Shown: positions 8,246 to 15,801, counted from the stretch's first letter. The stretch: DNA of 25,426 bases from Oribacterium sp. UBA6992 (GCA_002449915.1 DJXY01000122.1:1-25426), one strand, 5' to 3'. Numbers and translations: made by a program. The notes: generated by a model not told the origin, from the sequence alone.

Positions 8246-9357
8246 TAAAAACCTCTCTTATAAATATTACGCTGATCAAAGCATTTTTTAACCAGCAGCG
8301 AAACCAGCAGTGACGCAGCTGTAATTACGGCAGCCTCTATTATGCCGGTGATGCCTCCAAAGTATATCCCTTTTTCAGTAAAAAGGAAATCCACATAATT
8401 CCGGACCGGAAAATGCAGGAGATAAAAATACATACTGTCCTTTCCAAGCCTTTGCAGCCTGTTACCGGAAAGAACACTTGAGATTCTGTCCTGATCCAGT
8501 GAAACCGAGAGCAGGAGAAAGCTCACCAGGATAAGATCTACAGCTCTCCGTAAGACAAACGGAAGCATCGATAGAGACCCGCGGATAAAGAACCAGAGCA
8601 CTGCAATCAGCACCGCTGCAGCTGCCATATGCCTGTACCAGACCTTTTCATCTGCCGTAAGCTCAAAATACAACTCAGCCACCGTCATGCCAAGCAGCAG
8701 ATACCAGCAGCGGACATAGGGCGAGCCATAGCTTAAATCATCAAGCACAAGTCCCGGCATTACGACCGTGCCATCCAGCCGCTCCGTGATTACAGTAATC
8801 AGCAGGATCAGAAGGATAACGCCGCCCCAGAGACCTACGGTTTTCCGACGGCTTCCACTATGACGCTCCGTGATCCTCCGAAACCACGGGCACAACATGT
8901 AGCTTAAAAACAGTGTCGATAAAAACCAGCCGACACCGTTGATGGCATGACTCAATACCATCATCCCGGACAGCTCCTGAAGTAACGTAAGAGCCAGAAG
9001 CAGCAGGATCAGATTGGTAACGATCGGATACAGCCAGTCCGTACGATACGTGCGCATCAGCATCACTGCATAAGGATAGCTTAACAGAAGCGAGACCACA
9101 TAGAGCGGATACACCTTCCGGATTTTCCGGATGGCAAAGCTTATCCCTCCAGTCCTCATCTTAACCTGATCCCGGGAGCTGTAATAGATACCAAATCCGG
9201 AAAGCAGAAAGAAATAATCCACGCCCATGGTGGAATTATATAAAAAGCGCCGATAAAATGCCCCATAAGGATAGTTCCAGAGAAACTCAAAATGAGACAA
9301 GAGGATTACGCAAAACATAATAAAGCGGAGTCCATCCAGTTGTCTAAGTCTTTTCAT
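8245..9357 (-). CDS. Acyltransferase family 3 membrane protein (OafA/YrhL type)
   Basis: 370 aa from the chosen start, with about ten hydrophobic segments spread over the whole length. It begins MKRLRQLDGLRFIMFCVILL, followed by SHFEF, the usual entry to the acyltransferase-3 fold. H22 is the probable conserved catalytic histidine. It is followed by GVDYFFLLSGFGIYY, the family's second motif, and the later SMYFYLLHFPVR segment is also typical. Such enzymes O-acetylate or otherwise acylate cell-surface sugars at the membrane. The ATG at 9355-9357 has GGAGG six bases upstream. An in-frame ATG further upstream would place that site inside the coding sequence and has no good site of its own. It is followed directly by the DUF4317 gene. 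Acceptor unknown. Confidence 0.85.
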   Translation of the reverse strand: MKRLRQLDGLRFIMFCVILLSHFEFLWNYPYGAFYRRFLYNSTMGVDYFFLLSGFGIYYSSRDQVKMRTGGISFAIRKIRKVYPLYVVSLLLSYPYAVMLMRTYRTDWLYPIVTNLILLLLALTLLQELSGMMVLSHAINGVGWFLSTLFLSYMLCPWFRRITERHSGSRRKTVGLWGGVILLILLITVITERLDGTVVMPGLVLDDLSYGSPYVRCWYLLLGMTVAELYFELTADEKVWYRHMAAAAVLIAVLWFFIRGSLSMLPFVLRRAVDLILVSFLLLSVSLDQDRISSVLSGNRLQRLGKDSMYFYLLHFPVRNYVDFLFTEKGIYFGGITGIIEAAVITAASLLVSLLVKKCFDQRNIYKRGF

Positions 9358-9412
9358 TTCCATCCTCCGTAATTTCGCCCGTATTCTGCCCTTTCCGGAG
9401 CATTTCTCTATC

Positions 9413-9421
9413 ATTCTATCA
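9413..9421 (-). promoter_or_regulatory. Extended -10 promoter candidate for the acyltransferase gene
   Basis: The minus-strand sequence TGATAGAAT is an extended -10 element, 56 bases before the chosen start. No clear -35 is present. Confidence 0.4.
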
Positions 9422-9468
9422 CAAAGTTTACCGGATATTGAAATTTAAGCAATTTTCACAGGGAGTTG

Positions 9469-9477
9469 TGCTACAAT
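9469..9477 (+). promoter_or_regulatory. Extended -10 promoter candidate for the deacetylase gene
   Basis: TGCTACAAT is a good extended -10 element about 50 bases before the deacetylase start. The -35 region is weak. Together with the minus-strand site at 9413-9421 it makes the intergenic region a divergent promoter region. Confidence 0.5.
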
Positions 9478-9526
9478 AAGATTCGACTTACTTCTTTATA
9501 AATAAAATGATAACAGGACTATCGAA

Positions 9527-11047
9527 ATGGATAAGGACCAATTACATAGACAAGCGCGGCAGAATTACCGCCAAAGAACCAATGGAGGAGCAGGACGCAC
9601 AGGCAGAAATCCGTCTCAAAATAATAATCATAAAAGCAGCAGTCGCAGTATGAGCGGCGGAAGCATTCACAATACAAGCGCCAACTCCGGACGTTTATGG
9701 ACCGGAAGCTGGCAGGATAACGGATCCGGCAGTGCAGGCAGGAAAGCTGCAGCCGGGGCAGCGACTTCCGGAGCCCATCGTACCAGCACCATCAGGAGAC
9801 CCGCTCCCACCAGAAGCCACAGCACCGTTCGCAGCACATCCGGTGGCAGACGCCGTGTGCAGAGCAAACAGGAAATCGAAGCCAGACGCCGGGAGCAGCG
9901 TCGTCGTGCTCTCCGGAAAAAGCGCCGCCAGCAGGCATGGATGTACCGCTTCACCGCACTTTTCTTTTTTGCTGCCGTGATTCTGCTCGGCGTCAAGGGG
10001 ATCCGTGCCATGAATCATGCTTTGGAGCATGCGAGAGAGGAGCAGCGAGGTGTGCTGGAGACCGTCACCCCGACCAGCGGCTACGACGCAGCGGATCCGG
10101 TCACTCCGGAAACCACGACCGTGGCAAGTGCAGAGCAGAATGTTGACGGTCTGGATATGTCCGATCCGACGCATGTGCTCTCCGGCGGCAGATATGTGGA
10201 TACCACAAAACCTATGGTGGCTCTCACCTGGGATGACGGTCCGGACAGTAAGGTTGGAAATCGTCTCATGGATTATCTGGAGGCTGTCGACGGTCGTGGA
10301 ACCTTCTTTATGGTAGGAAACCGTGTTTCTGAAAATCAGGACGAAGTGAAGCGAATGGTACAGGATGGACATGAGGTCGCAAACCACTCCTGGGATCATG
10401 ATCTTAAGCTCTCCAAAAAGGGCACGGATTATATTGCAAACGAATTTAACAAAACCAATGACATCATCGAGCAGGTTTCCGGCGTAAAACCGACTCTCAT
10501 CCGTCTGCCGGGCGGTATTATTTCAGATGATGTCCGGAGCACTGTGACACAGCCAATGATTTACTGGTCTCTTGATACCGAGGACTGGAAAACAAGAGAT
10601 GCACAGTCTACGATTAATGCGATTGAATCCAATATCAAGGATGGAGATATTGTCCTGATGCACGAGATCTATGAAGCAACAGGAGATGCCTGCCAGACCG
10701 TCATTCCCTGGCTGCAATCGCAGGGATATCAGATGGTCACCGTTTCCGAGCTGATCAAATTCCGTGGTGCTACGGTTGACGCCAGCAGCGGAAAGCAGTA
10801 TGAGAGCTTCCGTCCAAAGCCCACGGAAGCCGCAAGCAGCACAGAGGCGCAGGAAAAGGATAGCGCTGCAGTACCGGAAAGCAGCGCGGCACAGTCCGAT
10901 GATACATCTGAAGCAAACGCTAACGCTGCAGAATCCGAATCTCAGAGTAGTACAAACGCCATATCTTCTACCGGAGAAGATATGGCGTCTGAAACCTCTA
11001 TCAATGTTCTCGCAAAGCACAGATTCCCGGGATTCCTGAGGTTCTGA
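9527..11047 (+). CDS. Membrane-anchored polysaccharide deacetylase (NodB domain)
   Basis: 506 aa. Layout: a very basic, Gly/Ser/Arg-rich cytosolic N-terminus (1-138, with Arg clusters at 108-134), one membrane helix (about 139-157), a short linker, a NodB homology domain (about 228-412) and a Ser/Ala/Glu-rich tail. Family motifs are TWDDGP (234-239; D236 catalytic base, D237 metal), NHSWDH (H287 and H291, metal), RLPGG (326-330, in place of the usual RPPYG), DTEDW (350-354) and LMHE (H379). The enzyme should remove N- or O-acetyl groups from peptidoglycan or another surface glycan outside the membrane. The ribosome binding site (AGGA) is weak. The gene's 3' end carries a 14-bp perfect inverted repeat within codons (10956-10988). 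It is monocistronic and divergent from the acyltransferase, so one neighbour adds acyl groups and the other removes them. Confidence 0.88.
   Translation: MDKDQLHRQARQNYRQRTNGGAGRTGRNPSQNNNHKSSSRSMSGGSIHNTSANSGRLWTGSWQDNGSGSAGRKAAAGAATSGAHRTSTIRRPAPTRSHSTVRSTSGGRRRVQSKQEIEARRREQRRRALRKKRRQQAWMYRFTALFFFAAVILLGVKGIRAMNHALEHAREEQRGVLETVTPTSGYDAADPVTPETTTVASAEQNVDGLDMSDPTHVLSGGRYVDTTKPMVALTWDDGPDSKVGNRLMDYLEAVDGRGTFFMVGNRVSENQDEVKRMVQDGHEVANHSWDHDLKLSKKGTDYIANEFNKTNDIIEQVSGVKPTLIRLPGGIISDDVRSTVTQPMIYWSLDTEDWKTRDAQSTINAIESNIKDGDIVLMHEIYEATGDACQTVIPWLQSQGYQMVTVSELIKFRGATVDASSGKQYESFRPKPTEAASSTEAQEKDSAAVPESSAAQSDDTSEANANAAESESQSSTNAISSTGEDMASETSINVLAKHRFPGFLRF
10956..10988 (+). repeat. 14-bp perfect inverted repeat inside the deacetylase coding region
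   Basis: ACGCCATATCTTCT (10956-10969) and AGAAGATATGGCGT (10975-10988) are perfect reverse complements separated by the five bases ACCGG. In RNA this is a very stable hairpin about 60 bases before the stop codon. There is no T run after it, so it is not a canonical terminator. Confidence 0.85.
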
Positions 11048-11112
11048 AGAGATATCCGAGGAAAATCGCACCGTATTACATAAAAGTATTATGCATGAAA
11101 CATACTAAAATC

Positions 11113-11132
11113 TGTGCAGAAATTTCTGCACA
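11113..11132. repeat. 20-bp perfect palindrome
   Basis: TGTGCAGAAA followed directly by its reverse complement TTTCTGCACA. It lies between the deacetylase gene and the tRNA terminator and shares the A run at its right edge with that terminator. It could be an operator or an RNA 3'-end hairpin; no T run follows on plus. Confidence 0.6.
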
Positions 11133-11182
11133 AAAAAATCCTGCGCACACCGGACAAAATCTCGTCCATGTGTACCAGGATT
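11132..11182 (-). terminator. Intrinsic terminator downstream of tRNA-Gly
   Basis: On the minus strand a long imperfect stem (AATCCTG/CAGGATT, then CACA/TGTG, then GGAC/GTCC; 11137-11182) is followed by seven T residues (11132-11138). It lies about 75 nt beyond the tRNA 3' end on the same strand. Confidence 0.75.
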
Positions 11183-11256
11183 AATAGTAAAGCCTATCAG
11201 GGATTTACGTAAATTGCGCTTCGCAAATCAATATGTCACAATTTGTTACGCATAAA

Positions 11257-11327
11257 AGCGGATAACGGGAGTCGGACCCGCCTCTCAGCCTTGGGAAGGC
11301 CGCGTACTACCGATGTACTATATCCGC
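11257..11327 (-). tRNA. tRNA-Gly, anticodon CCC
   Basis: 71 nt, all four arms fold. The acceptor stem is GCGGATA/TATCCGC with discriminator U and no encoded CCA. The D arm is GTAC/GTAC with GG in the loop. The anticodon stem is CGGCC/GGCTG with loop TTCCCAA (anticodon at 11293-11295), the variable loop has 4 nt, and the T arm is GCGGG/CCCGT. It reads GGG codons. Oddity: the T loop is TCCGACT, so the nearly universal U55 (pseudouridine) is C (position 11275). The CCA tail must be added by the nucleotidyltransferase. It stands alone between two terminators. Confidence 0.93.
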
Positions 11328-11388
11328 AGACTTTATTGAGAGATCAGACGTAATAAATAAATTTGATTACCTAATAAAGTTTACTCAC

Positions 11389-11426
11389 AAAAAGCAGATC
11401 CGTCAACTCCCAATTGACAGATCTGC
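11389..11426 (-). terminator. Intrinsic terminator of the flavin reductase gene
   Basis: Minus strand: GCAGATC...GATCTGC stem extended by GTCAA/TTGAC with one mismatch (11394-11426), followed by five T residues (11389-11393). It lies 22 bases past the stop of the flavin reductase gene and insulates the tRNA gene. Confidence 0.8.
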
Positions 11427-11447
11427 CACATGAATTTTAGCTGAATT

Positions 11448-12095
11448 TTATCTGGCTAAATTTTTAGCCTTACTTTGCGGAGCCTTTTTCCCTACAGACT
11501 TCTTCTTTGCCTTATGCACAGAATGCACAGGTTTTTTCCTTATAGAATATCCGAAGCTTCCCAGCAGCTTCCCGAGCGCATAGTACTCTCCATGGGAATA
11601 CGCCACCAGTCCGACTTTTTCCATGTGAAATGCGCCCTTCTGATCCAGATATTTCTCATTCACCTGAACCGCTACCACCTCTGCCAGGAACATATCATGG
11701 GTTCCCAGCGGGATGATCTGCTTAACCCTGCATTCGATGGAGATCGGCGCCTCGGCAATCGACGGCACCGATACCTTACTGCTTTTTTCTTTGGTAAGGT
11801 GCATCTCCTCCCACTTATCATGCTCCCGGAGGCTCCGCACGCCGCAGTAATCCAGTGCTCTAACCATGCTCTCATCCGGAAGGTTAATTACAAACTCCAT
11901 GGAGCTTTTGATAAGCTCATAGCTTGCGCGTGAAGGGCGGACCGAAATATATACCATTGGCGGATCCGAGCAAATCGTTCCGGTCCAGGCAACGGTAAAG
12001 ATATTGGAATTTCCCTCCGTATCCTGGCAGCTCACCATAACCGCGGGAACCGGATACAGGAAGTTTCCTGGTTTCGGGAATGCAGTTTTTGCCAT
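11448..12095 (-). CDS. Flavin reductase-like FMN-binding protein
   Basis: 215 aa from the ATG at 12093-12095. The protein starts MAKTAFPKPGNFLYPVPAVM and shows the FMN-binding split-barrel pattern of the flavin reductase family: VAWTGTICSDPPMVYISVRP (about 36-55), then FVINLP, SIAEAPISIECRV and HDMFLAEVVAV. Such proteins bind FMN/FAD and reduce it or pass electrons to a partner. The C-terminal 25-30 residues are extremely Lys-rich, an extension outside the domain. The chosen ATG has AGGA at good spacing; a TTG 21 bases upstream, close to an AAGGAG sequence, is an alternative start giving 222 aa. It follows the dehydrogenase gene by 29 bases and is probably in its operon. The physiological partner is unknown. 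Confidence 0.87.
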   Translation of the reverse strand: MAKTAFPKPGNFLYPVPAVMVSCQDTEGNSNIFTVAWTGTICSDPPMVYISVRPSRASYELIKSSMEFVINLPDESMVRALDYCGVRSLREHDKWEEMHLTKEKSSKVSVPSIAEAPISIECRVKQIIPLGTHDMFLAEVVAVQVNEKYLDQKGAFHMEKVGLVAYSHGEYYALGKLLGSFGYSIRKKPVHSVHKAKKKSVGKKAPQSKAKNLAR

Positions 12096-12124
12096 AAAAT
12101 TTCCTAACCTTTCCAAGTCTCTCC

Positions 12125-13084
12125 TTAATATCCAAGCTCTCTCTTCACCTGATTGATCATGTCTTTTTTGTCACCGGCAAGATATTTCTCGAGATTTTCC
12201 CCTGTAATGCGGACAATCCTCTCAAAGGTCTCTGCAAGATAAAATTTACCTGAAATATGCGGGCAAACAATGCATCTTGGCGCATCCCACAGCGGATGGT
12301 CCGCCGGCAGTGGCTCCGGATCCGTAACATCCAGCGCAGCTCCGGCAATCACGCCCTCACGCAGTGCCTGATTCAGCTCCATGTTGTTGACAGCATTTCC
12401 ACGTCCTGCATTAATAAGATATGCTGTCGGCTTCATAAGCTTAAGCTCCCGGGTCCCGATAACATATTTGTTTTCCTCTGTGCCAGGCAGCACCATGACA
12501 ACAAAATCCGCTCTTGGCAGAAGCTCCGGCAGCTTCTCCATCGTATGCATCTCATCCGCACATGCCGGAATCTCCTTATGCTGATGCTTCGTGACACCGA
12601 TCACATACGCGCCCAGCGCCTTAACCTTAGCCGCATAGCATTTGCCTATGTTTCCAAGTCCCAGCACCAGCACGGTAGAGCCAGTCACGGTACAGACACT
12701 TCCCATCTCCTGCCATACATGCTTCCTCTGATTATCCATATAGAGATCCATCTTCCGTGCCAGCATATAGGTTGCCGTCAGCATCCAGTCCGAAACGGAA
12801 ATATCATAGGCACCGCTCGCATTGGTGAGGATCGTATCCTCCTTAAGCACGCCCGGTGTGCAGAACTCAGCAGCTCCGGCAGAGTTCAGCTGTATCCACT
12901 GAAGCTTCTCCGCTTTGGGCAGAAGCTTCGGACTAACATTTCCAAAGATAATATCTGTATCTTTAAGATCCTCCTCGCGGACCTCTGAATTTTTCTTATA
13001 GGTAAAGCTGCAGTTTTTTCCAATCTCCTCAATATGCTTTTTATGCTTTTCATTAAACGGCATGGTAACCAGTATTTTAGTCAT
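12125..13084 (-). CDS. D-isomer-specific 2-hydroxyacid dehydrogenase family protein
   Basis: 319 aa from the ATG at 13082-13084, which has AGGAAGGA about eight bases upstream. A longer in-frame reading to 13213 has no convincing start and would add an unrelated N-terminus. The NAD-binding Rossmann motif GLGNIG is at 142-147. The catalytic triad is visible as R228 (NAGRG), E257 (DPEP) and H276 (CPHISG). The family interconverts 2-oxo acids and D-2-hydroxy acids with NAD(P)H; the substrate cannot be named. The N-terminal domain is short and contains FGNVSPKLLPKAEKLQWIQL, typical of the glyoxylate/hydroxypyruvate-like branch. It sits directly before the flavin reductase gene, suggesting a redox pair. 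Confidence 0.9.
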   Translation of the reverse strand: MTKILVTMPFNEKHKKHIEEIGKNCSFTYKKNSEVREEDLKDTDIIFGNVSPKLLPKAEKLQWIQLNSAGAAEFCTPGVLKEDTILTNASGAYDISVSDWMLTATYMLARKMDLYMDNQRKHVWQEMGSVCTVTGSTVLVLGLGNIGKCYAAKVKALGAYVIGVTKHQHKEIPACADEMHTMEKLPELLPRADFVVMVLPGTEENKYVIGTRELKLMKPTAYLINAGRGNAVNNMELNQALREGVIAGAALDVTDPEPLPADHPLWDAPRCIVCPHISGKFYLAETFERIVRITGENLEKYLAGDKKDMINQVKRELGY

Positions 13085-13234
13085 AAGAAACGTCCTTCCT
13101 GTACTGATGCAAATGTTTTCGACCCAAATATTTACGATCTGAATATTTATATCCCGCAGGCTCCCAGCAAGTTTTACTGTGCATGAAATTCCACTTCCGA
13201 AAAAGCTCCCCACGGCATCTTTTTCATTTATAGC

Positions 13235-13266
13235 ACAAATAAAGGGAGAGGCACAAGACCTCTCCC
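13235..13266 (-). terminator. Intrinsic terminator of ilvD
   Basis: On the minus strand GGGAGAGG/CCTCTCCC (13244-13266, 7-nt loop) is followed by TTTATTT. It lies 49 bases past the ilvD stop codon and in front of the dehydrogenase gene. Confidence 0.8.
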
Positions 13267-13315
13267 CTGATATTGCCCAAAACGGTATGGCATTATATAT
13301 AAATAAAAATCATGT

Positions 13316-14962
13316 TTACTCTACAATTGCTCCGGTATCTGCGGAATGCACAAGTTTAGCATATTTCTTAAGATAACCTGTGAGATTTCTCTGTTCACGG
13401 ATCTTCATCGTCTTTTTACGCTCCGCCATCTCCTCGTCAGAAACCTCAAGCTCAATGGAATAGTGCGGGATATCAATTTTGATCTTATCTCCATCCTTTA
13501 TATAAGCAATCGGTCCACCAGCCTGTGCTTCCGGCGAAATATGTCCGATCGCGGCTCCGCGGGACGCACCTGAGAAACGACCATCTGTAATCAGTGAAAC
13601 TGTCGTATCCAGTTTCATGCCGGCAATCGCGGAAGTGGGACTCAGCATCTCTCGCATGCCAGGTCCTCCGGCAGGTCCCTCATACCGGATCACAACGCAG
13701 TCTCCTGCCTTGATCTTGCCGCTATAGATGGCTCCGATCGCTTCCTCCTCCGAGTTGAAGCAGCGTGCCGTACATTCATTCACCATCATCTCCGGTGCAA
13801 CTGCTGACCGTTTCACGATAGAGCCGTGCGGAGCGAGATTACCATACAGTACGGCAAGTCCGCCTTCCTTAAGGTACGGATTGTCCCAGGGACGGATCAC
13901 ATCCGTGTTTTTAACCTTGGCATCCTTTGTGGCTTCACCGATCGTCTTGCCAAGCACCGTCATACAATCCTCATGGATCAGACCATGCTCTGCAAGCTCA
14001 TGGATTACCGCATAGATTCCACCGGCCTCCATAAGATCCTGCATATGATGATGTCCTGCAGGAGCCAGATGGCAGAGATTCGGTGTCTTGTCGGAAATTT
14101 CATTGATCTTATGCAGGTCAAACGGCACACCTGCCTCATGCGCTACTGCCATCAGGTGCAGCGCGGTATTGGTCGAGCATCCCAGCGCCATATCTGTGGT
14201 TAAAGCATTCTCAATGGCATCTGCTGTGATGATATCTCTCGGACGAATGTTTTTATTGAGGACATCCATCACACGCATACCGGCTTCCTTGGCAAGTCTC
14301 AGTCTTGCAGAGTACACCGCTGGAATCGTACCATTGCCCGGAAGCGCCATGCCTAGAACCTCGCAGAGAGAGTTCATGGAATTGGCTGTGAACATACCGG
14401 AGCAGGAACCGCAGGTCGGACAGCAGGAGTTCTCTACATCCGCAACTCCTGCCTCATCCAGAAGTCCCGCCTTATAAGCACCGACTGCTTCAAACGCGGT
14501 GTTCAGATCGCGCTCATGGATCGAGAGCATCGGACCGCCGGAGACAAAAACACACGGGAGATTGAGACGAACCGCGGCAAGCAGCATGCCCGGCACGATT
14601 TTATCGCAGTTCGGGCAGAAAACAAGTGCGTCCAATGCATGTCCAGTTGCCATACACTCAATGGTATCCGCAATCAGCTCCCGGGAGGAAAGTGAGAAAT
14701 GCATTCCGTCGTGTCCCATGGCAATGCCATCGCAGACAGCTATGGTATTAAACTCAAGCGGTGTACCGCCAGCCATAAGCACGCCATCCTTTACAGCTCT
14801 TGCGATCTGCTCCATATGCATATGTCCAGGAACCACCTCTGCAAAGGAATTAACTACTCCAATGAGCGGACGTCTCATCTGCTCATCCGTAAGTCCATCC
14901 GCCTTGAGCAGGGAACGATGCGGTGTATGCTCCACACCCTGCTTTACTAAATCACTACGCAT
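13316..14962 (-). CDS. ilvD: Dihydroxy-acid dehydratase
   Basis: 548 aa, normal length. IlvD dehydrates 2,3-dihydroxy-isovalerate and 2,3-dihydroxy-3-methylvalerate to the oxo acids that become valine, leucine and isoleucine. Motifs from the N-terminus: SFAEVVPGH (39-47), [11 protein letters not shown] (77-87), [11 protein letters not shown] (116-126, C119 cluster ligand), [13 protein letters not shown] (C187 ligand) and GRFSGASRG towards the C-terminus. The PGH in place of PCN in the first motif marks the oxygen-sensitive [4Fe-4S] type, as in E. coli IlvD, which fits an anaerobe. The ATG at 14960-14962 has GGAGG eight bases upstream; a TTG slightly further upstream overlaps that site and is rejected. 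It has its own promoter at 15021-15049 and may also be read from the attenuated ilvN promoter. Confidence 0.96.
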   Translation of the reverse strand: MRSDLVKQGVEHTPHRSLLKADGLTDEQMRRPLIGVVNSFAEVVPGHMHMEQIARAVKDGVLMAGGTPLEFNTIAVCDGIAMGHDGMHFSLSSRELIADTIECMATGHALDALVFCPNCDKIVPGMLLAAVRLNLPCVFVSGGPMLSIHERDLNTAFEAVGAYKAGLLDEAGVADVENSCCPTCGSCSGMFTANSMNSLCEVLGMALPGNGTIPAVYSARLRLAKEAGMRVMDVLNKNIRPRDIITADAIENALTTDMALGCSTNTALHLMAVAHEAGVPFDLHKINEISDKTPNLCHLAPAGHHHMQDLMEAGGIYAVIHELAEHGLIHEDCMTVLGKTIGEATKDAKVKNTDVIRPWDNPYLKEGGLAVLYGNLAPHGSIVKRSAVAPEMMVNECTARCFNSEEEAIGAIYSGKIKAGDCVVIRYEGPAGGPGMREMLSPTSAIAGMKLDTTVSLITDGRFSGASRGAAIGHISPEAQAGGPIAYIKDGDKIKIDIPHYSIELEVSDEEMAERKKTMKIREQRNLTGYLKKYAKLVHSADTGAIVE

Positions 14963-15020
14963 ATTATTTTCCTCCAAAATCAGGATTGATATACATGTCT
15001 ATTTTTACTACTACAAAATC

Positions 15021-15049
15021 ATCTTATCTATTACAAGATCTAAAGTCAA
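15021..15049 (-). promoter_or_regulatory. Promoter in front of ilvD
   Basis: Minus strand TTGACT (15044-15049), 17-nt spacer, TAAGAT (15021-15026); leader about 55 nt. It allows ilvD to be expressed independently of the ilvN leader. Confidence 0.7.
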
Positions 15050-15096
15050 GGAACACAAATTCATGCAGGAAATAACCTCAAGTTATTATTGGATTG

Positions 15097-15171
15097 TCAG
15101 ATATATCTGATAGTTAAATCAGATAAAAACGTCTCTGCCTGCTGAATCAAATACAATAGCTGTATCAGATA
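15097..15171. repeat. Cluster of TATCAGATA-like repeats upstream of the ilvD promoter
   Basis: Copies on the plus strand: GTCAGATA (15096-15103), inverted TATCTGATA (15104-15112), AATCAGATA (15117-15125), one-mismatch AATCAAATA (15145-15153) and TATCAGATA (15163-15171). The first two form a 14-bp palindrome, TCAGATATATCTGA. All lie 50-125 bases upstream of the ilvD -35, a position fitting an activator or repressor binding region. No known operator is recognised. Confidence 0.6.
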
Positions 15172-15240
15172 GCCGCATGCCAGGTAAAAATACCTGTTCG
15201 TACCTCCAAGTTCAGACCAAAATCGTATTTCTTAAGGAAA

Positions 15241-15486
15241 TCACAGTCCCTCGCGGCTGACGATCATAGCTTCATGCACAGAATGCAGCGCGCCGAGATG
15301 CTTAATGACCTGATTCATGGAATCATCTCCCATGGAAACGATCGTTATCCTGGATGCATTGCTGCCGACAGCCGGTCCTGCGTTGATCGAATCGATACGA
15401 TAATTCTGTCTTTCAAACACGCCTGTAATCCGCTCCAATGCATAAGACCAGTTATCAACCAAAAGCTCAACCGTATACTTACTCAT
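15241..15486 (-). CDS. ilvN: ACT-domain acetolactate synthase small subunit (IlvN-like)
   Basis: 81 aa, a single ACT domain. MSKYTVELLVDNWSYALERI, then TGVFERQNYRIDSINAG, is the start of the regulatory subunit of acetohydroxyacid synthase, with the glycine-containing turn region that binds valine in this family. Full IlvN/IlvH has about 160 residues; this form has the ACT part only and lacks the C-terminal domain. The short type is known in some bacteria. An AAGGAG site precedes the ATG. The catalytic subunit gene ilvB and ilvC are not in the window. It is the first gene after a leader-peptide attenuator and is followed by ilvD on the same strand, consistent with branched-chain amino acid control. 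An ACT protein of other function cannot be excluded. Confidence 0.8.
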   Translation of the reverse strand: MSKYTVELLVDNWSYALERITGVFERQNYRIDSINAGPAVGSNASRITIVSMGDDSMNQVIKHLGALHSVHEAMIVSREGL

Positions 15487-15596
15487 TTTCTTCTCCTTAA
15501 ACCTGCGATGTAAAGATAAAGCTCCGACATCGCTACGGAATGCACCGGCTCCGGATTTCCAGCAGCATCCAAACGATGATCTTGAGATAACAAAGC

Positions 15597-15638
15597 AATA
15601 AAAAATGAGGACCCTGCGTTACTTGCAAGGTCCTCATT
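15597..15638 (-). terminator. Attenuator terminator in the ilvN leader
   Basis: Minus strand: a perfect 10-bp stem AATGAGGACC/GGTCCTCATT (15629-15638 and 15604-15613, 15-nt loop) followed by six T residues and ATTG. It lies about 110 nt before the ilvN start and downstream of the leader peptide. The loop contains GTAACGC, complementary to GCGTTAC in the leader peptide coding region (15676-15682). CCTTG at the top of the 5' arm is complementary to CAAGG (15665-15669), and TGTCA next to it to TGACA (15657-15661). These pairings make a competing antiterminator. Confidence 0.88.
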
Positions 15639-15658
15639 GACATGAACTTTATTATCTG

Positions 15659-15769
15659 TCAGCTCCTTGAATCCGGTAACGCAAAAGAAACGTTATTGCA
15701 CACGACTGCAATGACGTTAATCAGGATAATAATGACAGATGTAATTGTGAAATTATGCTCCTGAACCAT
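15659..15769 (-). CDS. Leader peptide of the ilvN attenuator
   Basis: A 36-codon open reading frame with ATG at 15767-15769 and TGA at 15659-15661, preceded by AAGGGG ten bases upstream. It has 6 Ile, 6 Val and 2 Leu codons, concentrated in codons 12-23 (SVIIILINVIAVV). This is the composition of attenuator leader peptides for Ile/Val biosynthesis. Ribosome stalling on these codons under starvation would leave the GCGTTAC segment near the end of the frame free to form the antiterminator. A ribosome reaching the stop codon would cover it and let the terminator form. The peptide itself probably has no function. It ends 20 bases before the terminator stem. Confidence 0.85.
   Translation of the reverse strand: MVQEHNFTITSVIIILINVIAVVCNNVSFALPDSRS
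15689..15718 (-). promoter_or_regulatory. Pause-type hairpin in the ilvN leader
   Basis: Minus strand AACGTCATTGCA (15707-15718) and TGCAATAACGTT (15689-15700) pair over 12 positions with one mismatch around a 6-nt loop. It overlaps the Ile/Val codon cluster of the leader peptide, as the 1:2 pause hairpin does in classical attenuators. Confidence 0.7.
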
Positions 15770-15801
15770 CCAGCGCGTTCCCCTTTCCAAGAATTGTCCT
15801 A

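Noticed and set aside
11257..11276. tRNA-Gly 3' end as an integration (att) site
   Set aside because: No integrase gene, direct repeat of the tRNA end or foreign-looking island lies beside it.
12257..12988. 243-codon plus-strand frame
   Set aside because: Antisense to the 2-hydroxyacid dehydrogenase, which has all its catalytic motifs.
15181..15196. CAGGTA/TACCTG hairpin as ilvN terminator
   Set aside because: Short stem with the T run in the loop and not after the stem on minus, so it is not a convincing terminator.
15486..15800. T-box riboswitch in the ilvN leader
   Set aside because: No T-box consensus (GGTGGNACCGCG-like) or specifier loop is visible; the leader peptide model explains the structure better.
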